NCBI GenBank assembly: GCA_947247005.1
Contig: OX365948.1
Location: 7,626,001-7,690,000, forward strand
DNA length: 64,000 bases
Origin: Spisula solida
Lineage: Eukaryota > Mollusca > Bivalvia > Venerida > Mactridae
Direction: 5' to 3'
In this document: positions 14,901-26,159 of the stretch, piece after piece
How positions within the stretch are numbered: position 1 is the stretch's first letter
How the letters are laid out: each line of letters starts with the position of its first letter
The notes under the pieces: generated by a model
The model's input: the letters and a program-made list of their open reading frames with translations, nothing else
Database searches by the model: none
What the model was told of the DNA's origin: nothing
Made by a program: the position numbers and the translations under genes

Positions 14901-17900
14901 CGTTTTGCACCTATCCATATTTTGTTCCAGGGGGCGGCGGGCATCAACAATAGATGACCTATATGGATTGTGCGGTTGGTAGGTCAAGGGACAGTATCAA
15001 TGTGACCTTTAACATGAATGAATAGGTCCAATGGTTTCCGTTCAATAACTTAACAAGGTCATTTAGTCAAAGTCGTCATTCAACCTTAAACATTCCTGAC
15101 TATCGGGATGTCACGGGGACTTACGTGTACAATGTATTACAATTTTATAAACATCTCTTTATTCTATTAAGTCTTTATATTTTACTGGACTGTCACATAA
15201 TTACATGCAGTTAACAAACACAGTTTTTACAGGGACCGTGTCTATACGTATATTATACTAAACTTTAATGTCAAAGTTATCCAAGGTCATTACTCAATGC
15301 ATATGTCCCCGATTCTTCGGGTCTTTTACTCCAGAAAACATTTTCTTTGAATAAAATTGCCGCGGTAGCATTGATACTGTTCCATGACTACTTTCTACGG
15401 TTAACACATAACAAGGTCAGAGCATTAAATGCAAGGTTGAAAATACGTTTGCATAGGCGTACAGTTTTTTTTTGCGACTAAGCGTACAGTCCAGATTTTA
15501 CAAAATGCGACTAGTGGGTCAGTCATGTTTCGACTAGTCGTACAGTGTAATCGGCATACATGTCCCAGAAAACACATTTTCTTCAAAACGTATCCGTTAA
15601 GATAGAGCAATGTTTGTGTGTATCGATGTGTTATACATTCATTTACAATGCAGAAAAGGTTGCAAGAATTTGGAAACGCTAAATATACTATTTTTCAAAG
15701 AATTTGTAGGTTCATTACACGCTCAAACAAATATCTAATCGTTATTTAACTTGAAAATAAAGTTTATAAGGGCTTTTATCAGGAATGTTTGGTATCTACG
15801 TAAACAGTATGCTATGGACTACATTTTAACTAAAACAGTGCACTTACTTTATGCGATACTAAGGAATAAACTAATAAAATCCAAACTATCCGAGACGGTA
15901 AACACGATCATTTTATTTTCTGAACGCCTAGTTATCAGCGACTTCCGGTTTGGGGGTACAGTGAGTCAACATACTGTGTACATGGGGAATTGAATACTGT
16001 AGTTATTGAATTTAATTGACACCTAGAATATGTAACAATGCATTTTCTATATTTTCTGTAACCCACCTGTTCATGACACTACATAATTGCATACATGTTA
16101 CCAAAATTCCAAAACTGAATGTCTGCTAAAATCTATGAGTTTACAGTTTTACATTCTGTGTTTGACTTGAATGTTTATAGGCATGTATGGAGCACATGTG
16201 TGGAAAAGGGGAAGTAACTTTGCCAAGCCGTGATGACAAATTGTAAGTTTCCATATTTTAGTGTGTCATCGTCCCTCAGTATCATATCCCGTTTCTACTA
16301 CTATTGATTTTCAGCGTAGCCTGAGCAAATGTGGGGTCCAACGATAACATATAAATGATTTGTTAAAAATTTATCTATTTATAGTGTTTCACTTAAATTT
16401 TCCACTTGTAAAAAAGTATCATGCTGGTATGTTATATACTACAGGTATGTTATATACTACAGGTTATATACTACAGGTATCATGCTGGTATGTTATATAC
16501 TACAGGTATGTTATATACTACAGGTATATTATATACTACAGGTATGTTATATACTACAGGTATCATGCTAGTATGTTATATACTACAGGTATGTTATACA
16601 CTACAGGTATCATGCTGGTATGTTATTAACTACAGGTATCATGCTAGTATGTTATATACTACAGGTATGTTATATACTACAGGTATCATGCTGGTATGTC
16701 ATATACTACAGATATCATGCTGGTATGTTATATACTACAGGTATCATGCTGGTATGTCATATACTACAGGTATCATGCTGGTATGTTATATACTACAGGT
16801 ATCATGCTGGTATGTCATATACTACAGGTATCATGCTGGTATGTTATATACTACAGGTATCATGCTGGTATGTCATATACTACAGGTATCATGCTGGTAT
16901 GTTATATACTACAGGTATCATGCTGGTATGTTATATACTACAGGTATCATGCTGGTATGTCATATACTACAGGTATCATGCTGGTATGTCATATACTACA
17001 GGTATCATGCTGGTATGTTATATACTACAGGTATCATGCTGGTATGTTATATACTACAGGTATCATGCTGGTATGTTACATACTACAGGTATCATGCTGG
17101 TATGTTATATACTACAGGTAGCATGCTGGTATGTTATATACTACAGGTATCATGCTGGTATGTTACATACTACAGGTATGTTATATACTACAGGTATGTT
17201 ATATACTACAGGTATCATGCTGGTATGTTATATACTACAGATATCATGCTGGTATGTTATATACTACAGATATCATGCTAGTATGTCATATACTACAGGT
17301 ATCATGCTGGTATGTCATATACTACAGGTATCATGCTGGTATGTTATATACTACAGGTATCATGCTGGTATGTTATAAACTACAGGTATCATGCTGGTAT
17401 GTTACATACTACAGGTATCATGCTGGTATGTTATATACTACAGGTATCATGCTGGTATGTTATACACTACAGGTATCATGCTGGTATGTTATACACTACA
17501 GATATCATGCTGGTATGTTATATACTACAGGTATCATGCTGGTATGTTATACACTACAGGTAGCATGCTGGTATGTTATACACTACAGATATCATGCTGG
17601 TATGTTATACACTACAGGTATCATGCTGGTATGTTATACACTACAGGTATCATGCTGGTATGTTATATACTACAGGTATGTTATATACTACATGTATGTT
17701 ATATACTACAGGTATGTTATACACTACAGGTATCATGCTGGTATGTTATACACTACAGGTATGATGCTGGTATGTTATATACTACAGGTATGTTATATAC
17801 TACATGTATGTTATATACTACAGGTATGTTATACACTACAGGTATCATGCTAGTATGTTATACACTACAGGTATCATGCTGGTATGTTATATACTACAGG

Positions 17901-19163
17901 TGTCATGCTGGTATGTTATATACTACAGGTATCATGCTGGTATATTATACACTACATGTATCATGCTGGTATGTTATATACTACAGGTATCATGCTGGTA
18001 TGTTATATTCTACAGGTATCATGCTGGTATGTTATACACTACAGGTATCATGCTGGTATGTTATAAACTACAGGTATCATGCTGGTATGTTATATACTAC
18101 AGGTATGTTATATACTACAGGTATGTTATATACTACAGGTATCATGCTGGTATGTTATATACTACAGGTATCATGCTGGTATGTTATATACTACAGATAT
18201 CATGCTGGTATGTTATATACTACAGGTATCATGCTGGTATGTTATATACTACAGGTATCATGCTGGTATATTATACACTACATGTATCATGCTGGTATGT
18301 TATATACTACAGGTATCATGCTGGTATGTTATATACTACAGGTATCATGCTGGTATGTTATACACTACAGGTATCATGCTGGTATGTTATATACTACAGG
18401 TATCATGCTGGTATGTTATATAATACAGGTATGTTATATACTACATGTATCATGCTGGTATGTTATATACTACAGATATCATGCTGGTATGTCATATACT
18501 ACAGGTATCATGCTGGTATGTTATATACTACAGGTATCATGCTGGTATGTCATATACTACAGGTAGCATGCTGGTATGTTATACACTACAGGTATCATGC
18601 TGGTATGTTATATACTACAGGTATCATGCTGGTATGTTACATACTACAGGTATCATGCTGGTATGTCATATACTACAGGTAGCATGCTGGTATGTTACAT
18701 ACTACAGGTATCATGCTGGTATGTCATATACTACAGGTATCATGCTGGTATGTTATATACTACAGGTATCATGCTGGTATGTTATATACTACAGGTATCA
18801 TGCTGGTATGTCATATACTACAGGTATCATGCTGGTATGTTATATACTACAGGTATCATGCTGGTATATTATACACTACAGATATCATGCTGGTATGTTA
18901 TATACTACAGGTATCTTGCTGGTATGTTATACACTACAGGTAGCATGCTGGTATGTTATATACTACAGGTATCATGCTGGTATGTTATATACTACAGGTA
19001 TCATGCTGGTATGTTATATACTACAGGTACCATGCTGGTATGTTATATACTACAGGTACCATGCTGGTATGTTATATACTACAGGTATCATGGGAAGAAA
19101 TATGAAGTGTTTCTGGAGATGTACAAGGACCAGAGGAAATATAAACAGATGATGAATAGTTAA
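2990..19163 (+). CDS. FGGY: FGGY carbohydrate kinase (D-ribulose kinase family), 15 coding exons
   Basis: Family role: ATP-dependent phosphorylation of a sugar such as D-ribulose in the cytosol. Coding exons: 2990-3166, 3955-4072, 4460-4611, 5462-5550, 6010-6125, 7118-7246, 8748-8845, 9821-9928, 10218-10279, 10961-11117, 11668-11742, 12463-12583, 13283-13377, 16181-16242, 19085-19163. They total 1638 nt, with every junction GT-AG and in phase, giving 545 residues; the human protein is about 550. Visible family motifs: GVDVGTGS (6-13, N-terminal ATPase-fold loop), WMDHRA (108-113), GMIDAH (251-256; D254 is the likely catalytic base by analogy), FVPGVWGP in exon 8, FHGNRSP (387-393) and CGGL (450-453). 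The ATG is chosen because it sits just before the conserved N-terminal strand and follows an acceptor at 2979. Exon 1 could instead end at 3160 (donor GTAAAG), dropping two residues in frame. The acceptors of exons 2 and 15 lie in tandem repeats. The ortholog call is strong; exact splice choices are inference. Confidence 0.92.
3650..3775 (-). repeat. tRNA-derived SINE-like unit in FGGY intron 1
   Basis: On the minus strand the sequence reads 'tagcacagttggttgagtgc' (box A-like), then 'gggttcagttccc' (box B-like) about 50 bases later. This is the layout of a tRNA-derived SINE head. The match is approximate, and no clear tail or target duplication was established. Confidence 0.45.
3841..3978 (+). 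repeat. Three tandem copies of the FGGY exon 2 acceptor and exon start
   Basis: Three 49-bp units carry 'ttccaatatttcag' followed by 'actgtttgtc.tgctggtt'. Acceptors fall at 3856, 3905 and 3954. Only the third runs on into the conserved exon 2 reading frame (..[10 protein letters not shown]). Units 1 and 2 have a strong donor-like GTGAGT 21 nt after the acceptor; in unit 3 this is GTGCGT and is read through as coding. Each of the first two units therefore outlines a 21-nt in-frame pseudo-exon. Confidence 0.85.
6178..6370 (+). repeat. tRNA-derived SINE-like unit in FGGY intron 5
   Basis: The head 'gatagcctagtggttgagcg' resembles tRNA box A with its D-arm, and 'ctcgggttggatccctgg' resembles box B. 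A non-tRNA body follows ('ggtaattcccttgctagaag'). A related head lies at 6600. It sits between FGGY exons 5 and 6 and has no coding content. Confidence 0.55.
6595..6715 (+). repeat. tRNA-derived SINE-like unit, second copy in FGGY intron 5
   Basis: The head 'tatagcctagtggtagagca' and 'ttttgagtttgatccc' repeat the tRNA-like arrangement of the copy at 6178. The downstream part differs. The right edge touches the tandem array that starts at 6716. Confidence 0.5.
6716..7108. repeat. 52-bp minisatellite upstream of FGGY exon 6
   Basis: About 7-8 units of 52 bp, each containing 'gaagtgacttcctggtaact' and 'ggtgtcaggataatga'. There is one shorter unit near 6780. The array ends 9 bp before the exon 6 acceptor at 7117, so it fills the position where the branch point and polypyrimidine tract of that intron should be. 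Confidence 0.9.
11252..11518. mobile_element. Foldback/MITE-like inverted-repeat element in FGGY intron 10
   Basis: The left arm 'ggtattcacaaagcatctta' recurs as its reverse complement 'taagatgctttgtgaatacc' at the right end, with further matching 'agggaaatctta' sequence inside. The element is about 267 bp, AT-rich and non-coding. Related palindromic sequence (hairpin with 'ggatcacgaaa') occurs at 63391-63512. Confidence 0.75.
12748..13045. repeat. 43-bp tandem repeat in FGGY intron 12
   Basis: Six to seven units with the core 'attacagacattagtgagtt' and 'cttccctaagtactctctaa'. The array lies between exon 12 (ends 12583) and exon 13 (starts 13283). Each unit contains 'attacag', but no FGGY exon uses it. 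Confidence 0.9.
13805..14245. repeat. Internal direct duplication within the 2.47-kb transposon
   Basis: Two adjacent copies of about 210-225 bp share 'aatctcttctaggtgtttca', 'tcaatctatacgtatgagt' and 'gtcccactagtcgcagtacc'. They differ by small indels (for example the extra 'actgga' stretch in copy 1). They are not coding; the short minus-strand ORF here only follows the repeat. Confidence 0.8.
14295..14362. repeat. Palindrome inside the 2.47-kb transposon
   Basis: The arms 'gtagtgataaaatt' and 'aattttatcactac' flank an inner stem ('aatatttt' / 'aaaatatt') and the core 'gcgcgtagcgcg'. It would fold into a long hairpin. It could be a nested MITE or a structural end of an older element. Confidence 0.8.
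16416..19084 (+). repeat. 29/18-bp minisatellite that multiplies the FGGY exon 15 splice acceptor
   Basis: A 2669-bp array of close to a hundred units, in two length classes. The 29-bp unit is GTATCATGCTG followed by GTATGTTATATACTACAG. The 18-bp unit is the second part alone. The array ends exactly at the acceptor of the last FGGY exon (..tactacag | GTATCATGGG). The first 8 nt of that exon are the first 8 nt of the unit, so each 29-bp unit holds an acceptor (tactacag|G) and, 11 nt later, a donor-like CTG|GTATGT. Because 29 is not a multiple of 3 and the unit has no stops, all three plus frames stay open and create long spurious ORFs. Variants (ttacatac, gtcatata, gtagcatg) are scattered throughout. 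Confidence 0.95.
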
Positions 19164-19284
19164 CATGGAATGTTCTGTCGATTTGTTGTTTATTGGACCA
19201 TATAAGCGGATAAACATATCTAGTCACCCTAACAAGTAATATGCCCTTGTGTCGAGTTTGTATATAATCCAACCTACCTTAAGA

Positions 19285-19505
19285 ATCAAGTGGTTTGTGC
19301 GCTAGATTTGTAACCCAGCTATCAAGGTTCGATTCCAGGTTGTGGCCGCTAAAAGTATACCCTTCCATGAATATTTGACAATGATGTTGGGTTTCTTCTG
19401 CACATTGAGAAGCTTGCTGGTTCCTTGTGGAAGGGCAAGTTAATATACATTGCTGATTAGAATACTGATAAGGTGAATCAGATGCTATATGAAAGCGAAA
19501 AATTG
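19285..19505 (+). repeat. SINE-like unit in the FGGY 3' region
   Basis: A tRNA-like segment ('aaggttcgattccaggttg') is followed by a body 'ggttccttgtggaagggcaagtt..gataaggtgaat'. Related body sequence lies at 4290-4350 in FGGY intron 2 ('agttccttgaggaaggtaag'). It overlaps the likely 3' UTR of FGGY. Confidence 0.5.
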
Positions 19506-19526
19506 GAAAAACAGGGTTGAACCCTA

Positions 19527-19532
19527 ATAAAT
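19527..19532 (+). terminator. Candidate FGGY polyadenylation signal
   Basis: The first canonical AATAAA on the plus strand that I noticed after the FGGY stop codon, about 365 nt downstream. It is a positional guess only; no transcript data are available. Confidence 0.35.
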
Positions 19533-20002
19533 AACAACCTAGTTGGAGAATACATAAGATAGGTCTGCTTGAAGCAAGTAGTTATTTACATAATGTATTT
19601 ATATACATATGTTTGATATGAGATTTAATAGTATTGGTTGTTGATTTAATAGTATTGGCTGTTTAAAACACGTCGCTTAATTTAGGTTTGAAAGTACAAT
19701 GTAATTGTATGTTTTGCCAAAATCTGCATTTTGGAATTTTTCAAATCACGTTGTTATTGAACTCCCTAACCAGTATAAAGGCCTATTAAAGGGTTTTTTC
19801 AATAATTACATTGCACATAGATTTGTGGCGAGCTAGGGTAATATTTAATATATTTTACATTATAAATGTAATTTTAGATAATTTTATGTATTATACAATT
19901 GAATGTTATAGATGAATCTGTGATTCAAATTATCTTGTATGTGCTACATGTTACTGATGAATCTGTGATTCAAATTTTCTCCCTCTTTAACTGGTGTAAG
20001 AT

Positions 20003-20457
20003 ATCTTATATTAGCAACATCTATCTTACATGAGCGACGGTCGCGTGATTTCATTCCGACCTTAGTTTCGGGATTTACGTGTTAATGGCGATATAAAGCT
20101 AATGAAGATGAACGCCAATAGGCTATATACCACTTAAAAACATATTCTTGAGCAAAACATAACAGCGTACGCTTTATTTACGTTATTATTAATGATTGTT
20201 TTGAATGAACACGTACGGCAAACAGCACGTTATGATGATGCCATGTTGACGCCATGAAAGCTAAATAATGTCCTGTTTTCTCAAATTACGTCAGAGAAAA
20301 ATAATCCATCATGAGACAGTCGATGTAGGATAAGGATATCTCACCCTCGGGGTCGGAATTTTAACCAGGAACTCGGCAAGCCTCGTCCCTGGTTAAAATC
20401 CGACCCCTCAGGTGAGATATCCTTATCCTACATAGAAGCTCATGATGGATTCTTATA
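20003..20457. repeat. Interspersed repeat with terminal hairpin, copy 2
   Basis: Direct-orientation copy of 201-675, with scattered substitutions and small deletions in the middle. The hairpin at 20326-20430 has the same 105-bp length as copy 1 and keeps 'taggataaggatatctcacc' with its complement. The two copies bracket the FGGY gene about 19.8 kb apart. Confidence 0.75.
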
Positions 20458-20682
20458 ATCTTGTATTTGCTACAGGTTACTAAGATAATGTTAGCAATAA
20501 TTTTAATCTTTTAATAATGAAAGCTTGTTTGCAATTGACTTATACCATCATAAGTGCATAGTCATCCAGTTATTTGCCGATGACCTCCAACTTCGAGGGA
20601 AATGTCATTGGTGTAATACAAGGAATTCTGGTGCACTACCTGAGCTCTCTGAACAAACTCCTCAATTCTTTAATATACCCAA

Positions 20683-21257
20683 TACACGAAGACTACCTCT
20701 AGGTTAGAGATCGGTTCATCAGTCTGTAAAGACTACCTCTTGGTTAGAGATCAGTTCATCAGTCTGTAAAGACTACCTCTAGGTTAGAGATTGGTTCATC
20801 AGTCTGTAAAGACTACCTCTAGGTTAGAGATCGGTTCATCAGTCTGTAAAGACTACCTCTTGGTTAGAGATCAGTTCATCAGTCTGTAAAGACTACCTCT
20901 AGGTTAGAGATCGGTTCATCAGTCTGTAAAGACTACCTCTTGGTTAGAGATCAGTTCATCAGTCTGTAAAGACCACCTCTAGGTTAGAGATTGGTTCATC
21001 AGTCTGTAAAGACTACCTCTAGGTTAGAGATTGGTTCATCAGTCTGTAAAGACTACCTCTAGGTTAGAGATTGGTTCATCAGTCTGTAAAGACCACCTCT
21101 AGGTTAGAGATTGGTTCATCAGTCTGTAAAGACCACCTCTAGGTTAGAGATTGGTTCATCAGTCTGTAAAGACTACCTCTAGGTTAGAGATCGGTTCATC
21201 AGTCTGTAAAGACTACCTCTTGGTTAGAGATCGGTTCATCAGTCTGTAAAGACCACC
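20683..21257. repeat. 40-bp tandem repeat downstream of FGGY
   Basis: About 14 units of 40 bp with the core 'gttcatcagtctgtaaagac' and 'tacctctaggttagagat'. Diagnostic variants (aggtt/tggtt, tcgg/tcag/ttgg, gacta/gacca) recur in patterns suggesting duplication of multi-unit blocks. The array is intergenic and not coding. Confidence 0.92.
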
Positions 21258-21917
21258 TATTGGAACAGTATGGTCTTAGTTGACAGTTGCTCTCTCATAA
21301 CAGGAAGTCATTGAAATTATTCTGATGGGAGAGAAAATTAGTGGTTTTTACAGACTGGTTTTGTAATAGTGGTACAGCTTTATGACAGGTTTGACTATAT
21401 ATGCTTACCTCACATTTGTCGAAAAGGATATGCTCAATGGCTTACACATTTTACTTTTGTTTTAAAATTATTATAGATTTATTGATTGATTTATATTGAT
21501 TATGTTAAAGTGACTATAAATTGAATTGTAATAAAAAACTATTACATACAAAATGTGTCTCGTATTTTATAGGCAGATCCAGTATACGGCATTTTTTTAT
21601 GAGAGATTTTAACTGAAGCCTTTACATACTGATATGGTATCGCATCAGGTAATGCTCTGCCCTAGTTGTGTGAGGAGCATGTATTACAATTCTTCAGTAT
21701 ATTAACCAGATCTTCTTACTATCTTTCAGCATACTTTAACAACTGATTTCTTGTCTTCAAACACAAACCTTCAAAAGTGATAATGCATGATTTAATTGTA
21801 GACATTGATATATTCCGCTCACTAATCTTGCAATATCAGGGCAGCCACAGGGAAAATTACTCCCTGCAGGGAAAAATCAGGGAATTTCTAAATTGGGCAA
21901 AAATCAGGAAATTTTAC

Positions 21918-22577
21918 AAGAGGGCCCTGTCGTAATAGTTCATGATGACTTACATGGTGACGTAAGAAATCATTTACAACTTCACAGAATCAAGTTAATG
22001 CGGCCTCAGTTGCATGTACAAGGTTATCATATAGTCCTAACCAGTGACCTTATTATTTACATCAGATAACCTATATTGACAGACAAGACCATAATTGTGA
22101 TCTCTAGTGCCTATATTATTATATAGTGCGTTTTGTTTTGACCTATTTTTGACCTGCACTTGACCTAGATTTCATAGAGACAACCATTCTGACCAAGTTT
22201 CATGAAGATTGGGCCATAACTGTGTTCACAGGCTCTTTCTAAGATTTGACCTAGTTTTTACCCCACATGACTTAAGTTTCTACTTCGACCTAGATTTCAT
22301 AAAGACAAGCATTCTGACCAAGTTCCATGAAAATTGGGCCAAAATTGTATCCTCTACTGTGTTTACAAGCTTTTTCTAATATTTGACCTAGTGACCTCGT
22401 TTTTGACCCCACATGATCCAGTTTGAACTAGGCCTAGATTTCATAGAGACAAACATTCTGACCAAGTTTAATGAAGATTGGGTCATAACTGTGACCTCTA
22501 GTGTGTTCACAAGCAATTGTGGATGGAAGAGTGATCACAACAGCTCACCCAGTCGCTATGTGGCAGGTGAGCTAAAA
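21918..22577 (+). repeat. 'Gaccaagtttcat' family repeat, partial copy
   Basis: Begins near 'aagagggccctgtcg' and ends 'tggcaggtgagctaaaaa'. Inside are about three degenerate units of roughly 150 bp with 'catagagacaaacattctga', 'ccaagtttcatgaagattgg' and 'gacctagttttt'. It is related to the arrays at 39276, 42222 and 56118. This architecture, core tandem units between fixed ends, suggests a non-autonomous element. Confidence 0.7.
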
Positions 22578-23879
22578 ATTGGGAGGGAAAAATGCGTCTA
22601 TTGGCAACTTCTCATGACTTTAATAAATAGATGTATTTCTTCAAACAGACTGTTAGTAACATGTATTATTATAAGATAGGTATAAATACTAATTAATAGT
22701 GAGTTTGGTCGTAAAGATATGGATATAAGCGAAGGTTAGAGGCCATAATTATGTTCAGCTGTATCTCATCTGAGTTGTGAACAATCATGGAAAGTCACCT
22801 TTGAGTCAGGGAAAAATCAGGGAATTTCATTCTCTATTTTTTGTGGCCACACTGATAATACATTCATGTGATGCACAATGGTCAGGAAAAGGTAAATATT
22901 TCTACACCTTATATTCATCAGAAGTAACACATGCATTTACATACTCATCAAACAAGACATTCCATGTTTCATTATTTATTAGATTCACTTACAAGTACCA
23001 TTTGACACAAGTTCAGACACTACAGCTTGTGTATATGAGACAATATAAATCAGTATCATTTTAAGACAGGAACCCAGACTAAACCATAAGTTTTGAAAAA
23101 AACTTAAAAGTACTTACATTTCTCTTCCATTGAACCAAAACCAATGTAATTTTGTCTGAATAATTGTTGTAACCCACTGTACATGTATGCCAACTTATAT
23201 TGAATTCAATACAATTATATTGAACTATAAGTCTGATTTTCTGTCTTAAGATGTTTGTAAATAAGGCTCCAAACATGTCCTTACAACATATGAGAGCCAT
23301 ACTCAGTGTGGACTTACCGCATGGTATGTGATATAATTGAGAACAAGTACTATCCACACCTGATATCTTGGAAGTTGAGTCAGTTTTGGTAAAAATCCTA
23401 AACTTTAGTTGACAAATATCATGTTGAGTGGCTAGTACTCGCTCTTGGTTGAGAAACTTAAAATCAGTCTTAAGAATAAAATTAGTTTCTTAACTTTGTG
23501 TTGACAGATTTTCACATGTGTTTTTAGCCAAAATTTACGTCATATACCACACGGTATGCCCACACTCATACTTATAGTATTATTAGTAACAATATATATT
23601 ATACAGTTAATCAAAACTATTTATTTTCAAGAACTAAGATTTGTGGATTTTTACAAGGACGACTTCTGTTAACAAAATCATTAATACCACAGTTTTGTCT
23701 GTATACTACAATAGTTAACACTATAACATCACCAGAATTTCATATTTGATAAGATGTGTAAATTCCATGACAACACAGGGTTCCAAACGGGGGCTGTTAA
23801 CTCTGCTCAAACATAGCATGACAAAAACCTCAGCTGCAACATTTACTTTTTTTGTCTTAAAATCTTTGAAACAGAAGGA
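22578..23879. other. Intergenic sequence, nothing recognised
   Basis: AT-rich sequence with short ORFs of no recognisable family. A short phrase 'agtcagggaaaaatcaggga' at 22800 resembles 'cagggaaaaatcagggaatt' at 21866, hinting at fragments of one degenerate repeat around the partial copy at 21918. Confidence 0.3.
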
Positions 23880-24330
23880 TTCAGTATGATGTTTGTATGC
23901 TCGCTGATATTTTGTTCGGTGAGCATCATTCTAGTCGCCGCTTTGTCAATCCTACTGTTCGACTTATTTTTGTCTGTATGATAACTGAAAAGCTGTTACA
24001 CCTATTAATTTGAAACTTTGCATGTGCATAGATCTCATCCAGGAGATGTGCAGTGCACAAGAACCATAACTCTTCATTGCGTAATTTTGGAGTTATGTCT
24101 TTCGTAATTGTTCATACTTAATTCTTGTCTGGGCCATAATTCATTCAGTATTAGAGATATCAATTTGAAACGTCATAGGTGAATAGATCTGATTAAGGGG
24201 ATGTGCAGTGTGGAAGAACCTTAACTCTTTATTGTGTTAATTATTCCCCATTGTAATTTTTCATACTTAATTATTGTTTTTTCAAGGGAGCGAGGGAGGA
24301 GTAGGGTATTTCTAACATTTTGCTCTAAGA
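23880..24330. repeat. Degenerate two-unit repeat
   Basis: Two units of about 150 bp share 'caatttgaaac', 'atagatct', 'ggatgtgcagtg' and 'agaaccataactcttcattg' with divergence. It resembles the other tandem-core elements of this window but has its own sequence. Not coding. Confidence 0.5.
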
Positions 24331-26159
24331 GCAATCAAAGACCAGATTTCAGCAAAGTTTCATGACTTAAATACATACCGGATATGCGTAATATAAATTA
24401 TGAATAAGTGGGGGTGCACAAAAACAATCGACACCTGCTTGCAGAGCTCCCAAATCTTATGACCAGAGTTTCCATTAGAAACGGTTTAGAAAACGGTTTG
24501 TGTCGGAAATCTGGTTATAAAGCAGAGATAATACTCCCATACTATTAGAGGTAAAGTCATTGTCAGATGATATAATATACATATGAATATGTTTGAACAT
24601 GAACACATGATGTGACAAAAACTTTTGATCATTTGTTGTGGAAGTTAGGGTAATCAGGGGAGACAACAGTGATAGATGGAGTGAAATTTAACAAATATTC
24701 TCACACTCTATTAATGATTTTACAGTTTATATATAAATTTAATCATATATACTTTCCCATTCACATTATATCTTAGTGTTCACACATATTTTAAATACAA
24801 ATCAATTCTGGTAGCATACATCATCACTGTAGCAAGACGCCACACTCTCCACAAAGTCAGATATTATACAAAACTTGAAATGTTACATGGAGAAATATTC
24901 ATATGAGAGCGATTTGTCACTGTTAATATCAATTTACATCCATTCAAAATTATCACACAAAATAAAAAAACACATTTAAATATTATGCAAGGGGCTTTTA
25001 TTAAGTTCCAGGAAGTTTCATAGAATTGTCGACCTGAGCTAAAACTTAATTACTTTTTTGCACAGAGTTAAAGGACTATATTCTCGATACATTCTTAGAT
25101 AATCTACAGCAAGGGTACATTTTAAGGTATCATTGTGTCTATGGCAATATCGGGAAGAGCTTCCCAGCACAAGTTTGATGTCACGTCTCAGAAATTGTCA
25201 AACTAAGCAAAAAAATTGCCCCTAATAACCACTATCGATTCAACAACTCATTCAAATGACAGCATGGAAGTCCATACTGTGTAGCATGTCCTTTCAGCCA
25301 ATATTAATGTTCCTGCAATTGTGTGGTCGTCAAGTTGTAAGCACTAGTAAAATGACAGAAGTATGTTTGTTTTTATGTATGATGAATTAAGTACCGGGTA
25401 ATGACAAATGTAATGTAATTCTAACACGAAAGTAACATAGCTTTTTTCTGGAACTTAAAAAATGCCTCTCATGCTTTAAAAATACCATTTATTGTACTCA
25501 AGTTTACGCAAGGATCAGTTATAGTAAATAACACAAGACTGAGTTCAGTAATGGTACTTTATGCAAGATGGTTTATGCAACACTGGGTCAGAGATAGTAT
25601 CTTTATTCATACTGGGTCAGTAACTGTTTGCATGAAATTGGCCATTGACAAGAAGTTAGAACGTTATACAATGTGTCCGTTAAAGAGGACTTCATGCATG
25701 ACTGGCTCTATTGACAATAAAGACAATACACAATACAAAATAGGTGGTAAAATGGGATAACAAGGGACAGTTTGATTTCCTCTTCAAACACAGCAAGTTC
25801 AAATCAACAAACAATATATAGCACTTATGAACTGTTAACAAACTTTGAAAACAATACTCGCATATACAATTGTTATGTACATGTTTCCATGTGACATATT
25901 ATATATATCAATTTCTAACATAAAATAAGTAAATATCTAAATTACACATCCCATCTTAACTTAATGTAAATACATATACACTTGTTCATTCTGGAAGGTC
26001 ACATGATACTGTTAATAACAAAATATTTGTAATTTTCTACCAGTTGAAGTATTTTCAATCTACAAATTACAATGTGCTTAAAGTTTGTCAAATTATCAAA
26101 ACTATAATGGATTATTGACACACAAATGGCCATTGTATTGTAATTTTCCTGATAATAAG
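24331..26159. other. Intergenic sequence, nothing recognised
   Basis: Low-GC sequence with scattered short ORFs lacking any recognisable domain. Both flanking genes end outside it. No RNA gene, array or clear inverted repeat was seen. Confidence 0.3.

Larger units (their letters stand above)
13514..15978. mobile_element. 2.47-kb non-autonomous DNA transposon in FGGY intron 13
   Basis: The ends are 59-bp terminal inverted repeats with a single mismatch, beginning CACAGTATGTTGACTCACTG and including 'ccggaagtcgctgataacta'. The element is bounded by a 5-bp direct repeat TACAT (13509-13513 and 15979-15983), a plausible target-site duplication. Inside are a duplicated segment of about 220 bp (about 13805-14030 and 14038-14245) and a palindrome at 14295-14362. 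No transposase-like ORF was found. The superfamily was not assigned: the CAC terminus occurs in several superfamilies. Confidence 0.8.

Noticed and set aside
16360..19152. Many overlapping plus-strand ORFs up to 391 codons with a Tyr/Cys-rich 29-residue repeat
   Set aside because: They follow from a stop-free 29-bp unit whose length is not a multiple of 3, so all frames stay open and cycle through the same peptide. There is no start context, no conserved domain, and the array is inside an intron.
20683..21257. CRISPR-like regular array
   Set aside because: The units are contiguous 40-mers without unique spacers, in a eukaryotic intergenic region. This is an ordinary minisatellite.
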